From contig WTFV01000244.1 of NCBI GenBank assembly GCA_011523845.1, positions 41,778 to 105,777 on the forward strand: a DNA stretch of 64,000 nt. The letters run 5' to 3'. Under the pieces are notes generated by a model. The model was not told the origin of the DNA. It ran no database searches and was given only the letters and a program-made list of their open reading frames with translations. Shown piece by piece: positions 41,788 to 49,096 of the stretch. Each line of letters opens with the position of its first letter. The stretch's first letter is position 1. Both the position numbers and the translations under genes were made by a program. This DNA comes from Acidobacteriota bacterium. GTDB lineage: Bacteria; Acidobacteriota; Vicinamibacteria; Vicinamibacterales; UBA8438.

Positions 41788-42386
41788 GAACGTCCCGATG
41801 ACGGACCGAGTGCGGGGCGATGTCGGCGGCTCCCGGCGCATTCTCGCGCGAGACAGCTCCGTTCTCGCCGGCCGGCCGTGAAGTCCAATGCCTCCATGAA
41901 CTGCTACGTGTTGGAGTGCAGCACGTCAAGATCCTCCCATGTCAGGAATGTGGCGACTCGCGCCTGTCTCGTCGGCATCGAGACCGCGGTCGCGCCGACT
42001 GTCCGCTGTGCGCGATCACCGAGCGCGTCGTCGATGAGCAACGGGTCGCGCCCGACTCGCTCAACCGGCGAACAGCGCAGCCGGCGCTCGCTTTGCCCGG
42101 CAGGCAACGAGCAGTGTACCATCGTGAGGGATTGGGCGTCCGATTCCGAACGGAAGAATCAGTCTGAAGTGCGGCCATGAACCTAGCAAACGCGCGTGCT
42201 CAACTTGGCCTCCATGTGAGCAGCCATAACGCGGCGCAGCCAGCAGGAGCCTTCTGCGGCCGCGACGAGATCGCCCACTTCACGTTCCGCCCATGCAACG
42301 AGCCCCAACTCCCGCGAGTGGTACCAGCTAACCCTATCGACTGCGACATCCGGCGGCGGTGCAAAATCGTCGAGCATGAACTCTTC
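41788..42386. other. Island stretch without a supported gene
   Basis: About 600 bases. Short frames on both strands (for instance minus 41904-42122, ending TRQARVATFLTWEDLDVLHS) look protein-like but cannot be assigned. A minus-strand reading at 42183-42578 competes with the toxin-antitoxin pair and is discussed under rejected items. Confidence 0.4.
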
Positions 42387-42611
42387 ATGTTCCCAATGCC
42401 TGTAGAGTTCGAGCAAATCACCGATCGCGAGGTGATCGCGAGCCTCCCCGAAGCGGGTATTGCGATCTCCGGCGACGACGAAGACGACGCACTGGACAGC
42501 TTGATAATCGTGCTCCGAGAGACCCTGGAGGACTTCCTCGCCGAGGAAGGCAACCTCGGCCCAGAGCCCCGGAGACAACTCGGGATCCTGCGCGCCCGCC
42601 TGAGCCTATGA
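42387..42611 (+). CDS. Small antitoxin-like protein, first gene of a coupled pair
   Basis: 74 residues from the ATG at 42387; an upstream ATG at 42177 would give 144 residues but the added part is not protein-like. The sequence LPEAGIAISGDDEDDALDSL recalls small HicB-type antitoxins (acidic, beta-beta-alpha). It overlaps the next start by 4 bases (ATGA). Acidic protein followed by basic protein is the usual antitoxin-toxin order. Family not certain. Confidence 0.45.
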   Translation: MFPMPVEFEQITDREVIASLPEAGIAISGDDEDDALDSLIIVLRETLEDFLAEEGNLGPEPRRQLGILRARLSL

Positions 42612-42871
42612 AGAAGCGGCAAGTGGAGCAGATCACGACCAAGCTGCGTGCCGATCGCGAGCAGGGTGCCAAGCATACCAAGGTCAAAGTGCGCTTTGAG
42701 GGCCGAATCGTGGCCAAGTACAACATCCGTAGGGGCTCGCACGCAGCTCACAGCTTCGTCCCCGGCCAACTGCATCTGTCGAAGGCAGACGCTGAGAGGC
42801 TGGCCGCATGCACCATGACCGCCGACGAGTACTTCGATCTACTTCGGCAGGCTGGTCGATTGACCCCGTAG
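42608..42871 (+). CDS. Small basic protein, possible HicA-like toxin
   Basis: 87 residues, strongly basic N-terminus (MKKRQVEQITTKLRADREQG), then KVKVRFEGRIVAKYNIRRGS and SFVPGQLHLSKADAERLAAC. The GSH-containing strand resembles the dsRNA-binding-like core of HicA, with FVPGQLHLS as following strand. HicA is an mRNA interferase; no catalytic assignment is safe. It is coupled to the acidic gene before it. Confidence 0.45.
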   Translation: MKKRQVEQITTKLRADREQGAKHTKVKVRFEGRIVAKYNIRRGSHAAHSFVPGQLHLSKADAERLAACTMTADEYFDLLRQAGRLTP

Positions 42872-42910
42872 CCGCACCCGTGGGCCGTGCGCAGTGAGCG
42901 CACGCCTGAC

Positions 42911-43810
42911 ATGGAGCCCAATATGATGGACAAGATCCTGCAGTACGTAACACCGCTTCTCGGCGTACTGTCCGTGCTAGTAGCGTGGCTGGTACTCGTG
43001 ACCTCATGGCGCGCGTTGACCCGCACTGTCACGCCACAGATCGAGTGCTACTTGCGACCACGAGAATCCAGCCAAGTGTTCGACCTGGTGATTGCAAACT
43101 ACGGCATGGGGTGCGCGTATAACGTCAAGCTGGAACTGCAGGTAGACGAAGACGACTTTGCCGCACACCACGTAGTGATGGAAGGTTGGCGCTCCACTGA
43201 GGCCCCGTTCGCCCTCATTGAACCCGGTGGCCGCATCACGAATCTGTTCGGTATGGGGCCGTCCTTGGTGGGTGGCGGCAAACCAGCGCTGAAGCCCTTC
43301 ACCGCAACTGTTACCTACGAATGGCAACCGTTCTGGTCACGACGTCGGAAGACTGAGTGCAAGCGGCGTACGGTAGACATCCGCGCGTTCCAAGGACTCG
43401 TACCGGAGTGGAAGAAGAATGAACTTGCGGAAAACCTCAAGAAGGGCTTGAGCGAGGTAGCAAAGGCCGTTAAGAGCCCTCAGAGGCCTCCCATCCCCGC
43501 TGACCGAAAGAGCACGGACACCGCGTCCTTCAGGCGAATGGAGTCAGCCATGCCTGATCTGTTCGCCGAGATGCGGTCAGACCTCGCGGAATACCCACTA
43601 AAGCGAGAGTTCATCTTGATGCCAAAAGGGGCGCTCTACAACGCCGGGAGCAAGGAACCTCTCGTGTACCACTACGAAGACCACCCCGACCTCGACGACA
43701 AGGTCGGGGTGCTGGTAAACGAAGGGGCCGTCGCGGACATCACGTACAACAGCGTCGATAGGTACGTCGTATCTGAGTCGTTGGCCGCCTACCTGAGGAG
43801 CGACAAATGA
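42911..43810 (+). CDS. Single-pass membrane protein of unknown function
   Basis: 299 residues from the ATG at 42911; ATGs at 42923 and 42926 or a GTG at 42887 are alternatives. One N-terminal membrane helix (ILQYVTPLLGVLSVLVAWLVL), then a cytosolic or periplasmic beta domain (QIECYLRPRESSQVFDLVIA, NYGMGCAYNVKLELQV), then a charged helical segment (WKKNELAENLKKGLSEVAKA). The GC content is much lower than in neighbouring core genes. No family recognised. It sits in the island between toxin-antitoxin-like genes and a small gene that overlaps its stop by 4 bases. Confidence 0.6.
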   Translation: MEPNMMDKILQYVTPLLGVLSVLVAWLVLVTSWRALTRTVTPQIECYLRPRESSQVFDLVIANYGMGCAYNVKLELQVDEDDFAAHHVVMEGWRSTEAPFALIEPGGRITNLFGMGPSLVGGGKPALKPFTATVTYEWQPFWSRRRKTECKRRTVDIRAFQGLVPEWKKNELAENLKKGLSEVAKAVKSPQRPPIPADRKSTDTASFRRMESAMPDLFAEMRSDLAEYPLKREFILMPKGALYNAGSKEPLVYHYEDHPDLDDKVGVLVNEGAVADITYNSVDRYVVSESLAAYLRSDK

Positions 43811-44022
43811 CGAGGCCCGGGGCAGCATCTATCTCCTGGGCGGCCGAGATGATCGAGACTACCGCGATCGGCGATAGCGCGGCCAGCTATATGCCTACAG
43901 GTCAAGAGGAAGAAACTACGGAAGGCGATCACGAAGCCGTAGAGCGACTTAGGTCTCTGCTCGGAGAACGGGGAAAGAGACAGAAACGGGCCGGCAGAGA
44001 TCGCGCTGGAAGTGAGACTTAA
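43807..44022 (+). CDS. Small hydrophilic protein coupled to the membrane protein gene
   Basis: 71 residues; the ATG overlaps the upstream stop (ATGA). The sequence is charged (TGQEEETTEGDHEAVERLRS, then ERGKRQKRAGRDRAGSE). It matches nothing I know. The overlap is the main reason to accept it. Confidence 0.4.
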   Translation: MTRPGAASISWAAEMIETTAIGDSAASYMPTGQEEETTEGDHEAVERLRSLLGERGKRQKRAGRDRAGSET

Positions 44023-44023
44023 T

Positions 44024-44770
44024 TTAAGCTGCGCGAGGCGAGGTATGACGAACCAACAGAACGCGCCGAGCTCCAAGGGCCTTGCAGCGCGAACTCGGAC
44101 GCCTGGTTCCCGAGCACGCGGCTGAACAGCTCGCCGGCGTACTCCATGCCCATCGACACGTAAGATCTCGGCGTTCTCCTTCGCCCATGCGGCGACCGCC
44201 CACACGGCCTGATTGACACCGCCCAGCGCATCCGCCGCCGCCAGGGCCTCCAGCACGTTGAGCGCCGGCCGGAACACCGGCTCGTAGTCGTGTCGGAGTA
44301 CGGCCGTCCACGCCTCGCCCAGCACCGCGACCGGCTCGCTGCCGGTCGCCGGCATCGTGCAGCAACCCGACACGGGCCAAGTCCGCAGCCCGTCCCTTGG
44401 CGCTCTCCAGCCGCGCGTGCAGCAGCGCCGCGTTCATGAGCAGCAGCACGCTCACCGTGCAGGCGTCCGCATGGGTGTCGGTCTCCTCAAGTGCTCCATG
44501 CCGAGTACGCAAACGCAGCCGCCCCTCCAGCCCCTCGCGGCTCATGTGCGCGGCGGCGCGCCGGACCGGCTCCATCAGCAGGTTGAAGTCCCGGACCTCG
44601 TTCCCGCGCAGTCCGGACTTCTCCATGACTTCGACGCGGAGGTCGCGGCCTACTCCGTCCTCCCGGATCTGCTCCAGGAGCCGCCGCGGCGGCGACGGCG
44701 GGGCCGGGCGCTCCTTCTCGGACCGCCCGCGCTGGGCGGGACGCCGCCGGGGTCGTCTCCGCAGCGGGTC
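44024..44770 (-). pseudogene. N-6 DNA methylase remnant (N-terminal part), several frameshifts
   Basis: Minus-strand segments in three frames connect into one protein: LLEQIREDGVGRDLRVEVME, GNEVRDFNLLMEPVRRAAAH, TVSVLLLMNAALLHARLESA, then GEAWTAVLRHDYEPVFRPAL and GGVNQAVWAVAAWAKENAEI, then MGMEYAGELFSRVLGNQAS. The last motif is the typical approach to the DGAFFTRP AdoMet region of Eco57I/HsdM-like methylases, but the catalytic part is gone. Recognition from family memory. Confidence 0.5.
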
Positions 44771-44867
44771 CAGCGACTCGGCCCACTCGCGCGCCTGCTC
44801 CACGGTCTTCGCCACGTCCACGCCGCCGTGCCGCTTCGTGGACCGCGACGCCGCCTGCACCGTGCAA

Positions 44868-45642
44868 CGCACGCCGCGTCGAGGACCTCCATCGCGCGGC
44901 CGCACAGCGGTACTCGGTGGTCGCGCTTCATCTTCATTCGTGTGGCCGGGATCGCCCACACGTGATCCGTCGTATCGATCTCGTTCCACGTCGCCAGCCT
45001 GACCTCTCCCGATCGCGCAGGCGTGAGCACCAGAAACTCGAACGCGAGCTTGACGGCGGGCTTCTGGCGCGACGCCAGCGCCGCGGCGACCTCACGGTGC
45101 GGCAACGCTTGCCGGTGCTGCACGATGTTGCGCTGCGGGCCGAGCACCGGCCGCACCCGGTCGGCGGGTTGTCCTCAGATTCATGGCGATGGCTCACTCC
45201 AGCACCGAGTGGATGCGTTGCTTGACGCTCTTGGCGCGGGCCGGCTGCGCACGCCAGATCGGACCGAGGATCGCCAACACGTCCGCGCTCGTGACCTCCG
45301 AGACCGGCCGATTGCCAATGCGCGGGAAGGCGTAGCGGCGGAGGCTGTTCCGCCAGTCCGTCTCCTGCACGGGGCTGTCCAGCCGGGCCGCTTCTGCTCG
45401 ATCACCGCGGTTGCGGCGTCGGCGAAGGCGGGCATGCTTTGAAGGCGCCGCTTGTCGGCGAGCGGGTCGCCGCCCTCGCCGGCGAGCTTGCGGTTCGCGA
45501 CAGCCTTCTCGCGGGCTTCGGCCAGAGTGACCAAGTGGACGTCCAGACGGCTTCTGTCAAGCAGGGTATGGAACTCGCGGGAGCCGTCGGCCGCTGGCGA
45601 TCGACAAGCACGCGCCGATGGAAGGAGAACGGCTTCGGCCAT
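44868..45642 (-). pseudogene. P4-type tyrosine integrase, N-terminal and central part with frameshifts
   Basis: Read on the minus strand: LAEAREKAVANRKLAGEGGD and FADAATAVIEQKRPGW (arm-binding), then in another frame WRNSLRRYAFPRIGNRPVSE, VLAILGPIWRAQPARAKSV and IHSVLEWAIAMNL (core-binding), then in a third VRPVLGPQRNIVQHRQALPH, LAFEFLVLTPARSGEVRLAT (catalytic Arg) and TRMKMKRDHRVPLCGRAMEV. The C-terminal HxxR and Tyr region is absent and the methylase remnant follows directly. With the plus-strand remnant it brackets the decayed island. Confidence 0.72.
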
Positions 45643-45758
45643 CGCACCGAGTGTAATCGGCCCGGCATCGCAAGCGTAGTCTGAGTGGCCGGAACGCCCA
45701 CGCGGGTTCGTGTCCGGCGCGGATCCGCCTGTTTCGGGGTACCCAGGGGAGACAGCAG

Positions 45759-46823
45759 TTGCACGGTAGCCCGCTCGTCCGTCGTCCGATCCGGTTCTGG
45801 CGCCGCGCGGTCGTCATCGTCCGCCTTGCCGGCACGCTGGCGGTCGGTTTCGGCGGCGGCGCGATGGCGCAGGACGGCGGCGAGGCCAACGAGTTGGACC
45901 GCTTCATGGAACAGGTGCTCGCCCGGCGTGACGAGAACCGGATCGCACGGCGGCAGTACGTGTTCGACGAGACGGAACGGTTCACGGTGACGGGGTACGA
46001 CGGCGAGGTGTATGACACCTTTACGCGGGAGTACATCTGGTACCGGCGCGACGGCGTGTTCGTGCGCAGCCCGGTGCGGATCGACGGGGTGACCCCCAGC
46101 GAGGCGGACTGGCGCCGGTACGAGGCGGAGTGGCTGGAGGCCGAGGCGCAGCGGGCGCGGAACCGCCGCGACGCGTCCGAGAACGCGTGCGCGCCGGGCG
46201 GTGCGACCGAGCCTCCACCACGAGCGGACGGCACGGAGGAGGATCCCGAGCGGTCCGACCCGGCTGCCGAGACCGCGGACGAACAGACAGCCGACCTCGC
46301 CGCCGCGGCCGATCTCCGGCCGCGCTTCCTGTCCGAAGCGTACTGGCTCGACTTCGAGTTCGAAGCGGGCAACTACTACTTCGCGGGTCCCGAGCAGCTT
46401 GCGGGGCGCGAGGTGCTGCGCATCGAGTACCTGCCCGAGCGGCTGTTCGACCAACGCGACGCCGACGCCGCGGAGTGCGACCGGCCGGCGTTCGTGGTAC
46501 CGGGCGCGCAGGACGAGTTCAACAAGGGCGCGCTGGTCACCCTCTGGATCGATCGAGCGGAGCAGCAGATCGTGCGGTTCACCTTCGACAACGTCGGCTT
46601 CGACTTCCTGCCGCTGCGCTGGCTCATCCGCCTGGACGAGCTGACCGCGTCGATGACCATGGGCCGGCCGCTGGACGACGTCTGGCTCCCGGAGCGGATC
46701 GACGCCCGGGGCGTGATGACGATGGCGAGCGGATCGACCACCGTGGCCTACACCCGGACGTTCTCCAACTACCGGGAGGCGCGGACCGGAGGACGCCTCC
46801 GCCCGCTCGCCGCCGAGCGGTGA
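45759..46823 (+). CDS. Exported protein of unknown function, partner of the barrel protein
   Basis: 354 residues from a TTG at 45759; GGGGAG lies 7 bases upstream. An export signal (VVIVRLAGTLAVGFGGGAMAQ) precedes a coiled-looking N-terminus (EANELDRFMEQVLARRDENR, YVFDETERFTVTGYDGEVYD), a Pro/Glu-rich linker near 140-180, and a beta-rich C-terminal half (WIDRAEQQIVRFTFDNVGFD, PLDDVWLPERIDARGVMT). It has the look of a lipoprotein-sorting-like (LolA/outer-membrane) fold protein, but I cannot name it. It lies 2 bases before the barrel gene, so they are likely co-transcribed and act together in the envelope. Confidence 0.65.
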   Translation: MHGSPLVRRPIRFWRRAVVIVRLAGTLAVGFGGGAMAQDGGEANELDRFMEQVLARRDENRIARRQYVFDETERFTVTGYDGEVYDTFTREYIWYRRDGVFVRSPVRIDGVTPSEADWRRYEAEWLEAEAQRARNRRDASENACAPGGATEPPPRADGTEEDPERSDPAAETADEQTADLAAAADLRPRFLSEAYWLDFEFEAGNYYFAGPEQLAGREVLRIEYLPERLFDQRDADAAECDRPAFVVPGAQDEFNKGALVTLWIDRAEQQIVRFTFDNVGFDFLPLRWLIRLDELTASMTMGRPLDDVWLPERIDARGVMTMASGSTTVAYTRTFSNYREARTGGRLRPLAAER

Positions 46824-46825
46824 CC

Positions 46826-48199
46826 ATGCCGCACCGGTTGCCGGCGCTCCTCCGGCGCGCCCTTCGCGGGAAGCGGCCGCCGGCCGCGACCGCGGTGGTG
46901 GGCGTCATGCTCGCGGCGATGCCGTTCCCGGCGGCATTCGCGCAGGAACGGGAGCCGTCCGGGGTGTCCACCACCCGGGAGCCCGTCCCACCGGCCGAGA
47001 CGGTCGTGGAGATCCGGATTCACGGCAACCTCTCGCTGCCCGACGCCGAGGTCATCGCACTCACGGGCGTCACGGTGGGCGATGCGGCCGGCCCGGACCT
47101 GGAGGAAACGGCACGGCAGCGGCTCGAGGCGAGCGGCCGGTTCGAGACGGTCGACGTGCGCCGGCGCTATCGCTCGCTCAGCGCCACCGACCAGATCGCG
47201 CTGGTCATCGTGGTGCGCGAGCGCCCCGGCGCCCGCTTCTCGAACCCGGTGATGCGCGCGCTCGCGGATGTCGGACGGCGGCTCATGGTCGCCCCCATCG
47301 TCGACCACCGGGAAGGCTACGGCGTGGCGTACGGGGCGCTGACCAGCTTCGTCGATACGTTCGGACCCGGCGGCCGACTGTCCGTGCCGGCGACCTGGGG
47401 CGGCCACAAGCGCATCGCGCTGGAGATGGAGACGCCGATCCGCGGACCGGTGATCGACCGCCTGTGGGCAGGTGGATCCCGAGGCCGACGGCGCCATCCG
47501 TATTTCGATGTGGACGTCGACCGGGCCCGCTTCGCGGTCGCGGCCCAACGCAGGCTACCACGCGGGTTCCGGATGACCGGGGAGGCGGCGTGGGAAGAGG
47601 TGCGGTTCGCGGGCCGCTCGGACAGGTTCGTCCGGGCCGCCGCCTACCTCGACTACGGCGATTATCGAGAGACGCCTGCCGGTGCCCGTCGCAACACGGT
47701 GGTGGTTCGCACCGGCATCGAGCGACTCGCGATCGAAGGTGGCGCTGGCTCGATCATGCGCCCCCGCCTGGACGCCAGAGCGTACCGCGCGGCCGGCGGC
47801 CAGGCCGTCCTTGCGGCGCGCTTCTTCTTCGCCGGGGCGCCCGCTCCACTGCCGCCCTACGAACGGGCGCTGCTCGGCGGCAGCCCGGCCGCGGGCGGCA
47901 CTCTTCGAGGTTCGCGCGCCGGCGTCGCCGTCGGGGACCGGATCGCCGCAGCCTCGGTGGAGCTGCGGCTGCCGATTACGTCGGTGCTGTCGGAAGGCCG
48001 GATCGGTCTGCGCTTGTTCTACGACACGGCCGCCGTGTACGACGCGGACCGACCGATCCGGAAGGCGCGGTTTCGGGAGGGCGCCGGCGTCGGCGTCTTC
48101 TTCCTGCCGCCGAGGTTCGGCTTCCCTATGTCCATCGACGTGGCGGGCGATCCGGACGGCGGCGTGCGCGCCCACGTCAGCGCCGGCTTCGGATTCTGA
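46826..48199 (+). CDS. BamA/TamA-like outer membrane protein with one POTRA domain
   Basis: 457 residues. Signal peptide to about residue 40 (PFPAAFAQ). One POTRA domain follows at about 55-130 (VVEIRIHGNLSLPDAEVIAL, LEETARQRLEASGRFETVDV). From about 150 the sequence is a D15-type beta-barrel with alternating strands, ending in an aromatic C-terminal residue (VRAHVSAGFGF), the outer-membrane insertion signal. At 457 residues it is shorter than BamA (about 800) and TamA (about 570), like one-POTRA surface-antigen proteins. It probably exports or assembles its operon partner; that is inference. Confidence 0.8.
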   Translation: MPHRLPALLRRALRGKRPPAATAVVGVMLAAMPFPAAFAQEREPSGVSTTREPVPPAETVVEIRIHGNLSLPDAEVIALTGVTVGDAAGPDLEETARQRLEASGRFETVDVRRRYRSLSATDQIALVIVVRERPGARFSNPVMRALADVGRRLMVAPIVDHREGYGVAYGALTSFVDTFGPGGRLSVPATWGGHKRIALEMETPIRGPVIDRLWAGGSRGRRRHPYFDVDVDRARFAVAAQRRLPRGFRMTGEAAWEEVRFAGRSDRFVRAAAYLDYGDYRETPAGARRNTVVVRTGIERLAIEGGAGSIMRPRLDARAYRAAGGQAVLAARFFFAGAPAPLPPYERALLGGSPAAGGTLRGSRAGVAVGDRIAAASVELRLPITSVLSEGRIGLRLFYDTAAVYDADRPIRKARFREGAGVGVFFLPPRFGFPMSIDVAGDPDGGVRAHVSAGFGF

Positions 48200-48286
48200 G
48201 CCATCGGCAGGGCGCCGCCGCCCGAGAAACCGGTTCAACCCGCACGGGCTGGCGTCGCCAGGATCGAAGCGCTCCGGAAGTCTCGC

Positions 48287-48573
48287 TCACGCGGCCGCCT
48301 CGAACAGGTCGCAGGTCCGCGCCACCGGATCGATGCCCACGAACCGACTCGCGACGGCGCGGCACCCTCGCGCCACATCCTCCGAACCGAGCAGCGTTCC
48401 AAATCTCGCGCAACGGCCATCCCGGTGAACCTGGACCGCCGCAGGTAGCGCCCCACTCCCAACCCCGCCAGCCGCACGGCGTTGTCCGGCTGGTCGAACG
48501 CCATCGGCATCACCAACTGCCGGCAGCCGGCGCGCAGCGCCTGCGCGGCGGTGCTGATGCCGCCGTGGCTTGG
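48287..48573 (-). pseudogene. C-terminal remnant of a glycosyltransferase
   Basis: SHGGISTAAQALRAGCRQLV, then MPMAFDQPDNAVRLAGLGVG is the UDP-sugar-binding signature of MGT/UGT-type glycosyltransferases. A frameshift near 48400 leads into LLGSEDVARGCRAVASRF and IDPVARTCDLFEAAA with a stop at 48287. The first three quarters are missing. It sits head to tail behind thioredoxin on the same strand. Confidence 0.6.
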
Positions 48574-48623
48574 CGCTCGGACCGACTCGGCGGCCGGGGA
48601 AACGACGTCGGCGGCCGCTGTGC

Positions 48624-48953
48624 TCAGGCGAGGTGCGGGTCGATGACGGACTGCAGCTTTGCCTTCTCGGCCACGCCCACGACGGACTCGACGACCTGCC
48701 CGTCCTTGAAGAGGAGCAGCGTCGGGATCGACCGGACGCCGTACTGGCCCGGCGTCGCCGGGTTGTCGTCCACGTTCATCTTGCCGACGGTGACCCGCCC
48801 GTCGTAGTCCGCCGCGAGCGCCTCGACGGTCGGCGCGATCATGCGGCACGGAGCGCACCACTCCGCCCAGAAATCAACCAGAACGGGCTGCGTCGACTTG
48901 AGCACCGACTCCTCGAAGTTGCTGTCCGTGACCTCGTGCGTATGTTCTGACAT
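48624..48953 (-). CDS. trxA: Thioredoxin
   Basis: 109 residues, standard length. The active site is VDFWAEWCAPCRMIAPTVEA near 33, WCAPC in place of the usual WCGPC, a known variant that can shift redox potential. Other fold marks: GKMNVDDNPATPGQYGVRSI and PTLLLFKDGQVV with the cis-Pro. It reduces disulfides in cytosolic proteins using thioredoxin reductase (not in the window). A TTG at the far upstream end of a longer frame is rejected. A separate S9 gene lies 143 bases upstream on the same strand. Confidence 0.93.
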   Translation of the reverse strand: MSEHTHEVTDSNFEESVLKSTQPVLVDFWAEWCAPCRMIAPTVEALAADYDGRVTVGKMNVDDNPATPGQYGVRSIPTLLLFKDGQVVESVVGVAEKAKLQSVIDPHLA

Positions 48954-49096
48954 CGCGTCTTCCTGTTGGTGATGGTCCTCGTCGGATACCCGACCTTCCA
49001 TTGTAGCGTGTCCGGGCGCCTCGCCCGCCGCTCGCGTCGAATCGAAAGGACGGGTCTCCGCGGCCCGTCCCGCTTGCGGTCCGTGCCGGAAACCCT

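Noticed and set aside
42183..42578. 131-residue minus-strand ORF antisense to the toxin-antitoxin-like genes
   Set aside because: Looks fairly protein-like, but the plus strand has two coupled genes (ATGA) with sensible N-termini; no ribosome site found for the minus frame.
45640..45740. tRNA attachment site beside the integrase remnant
   Set aside because: The stretch GTGGCCGGAACGCCCACGCG looked tRNA-like, but no cloverleaf can be formed by eye.
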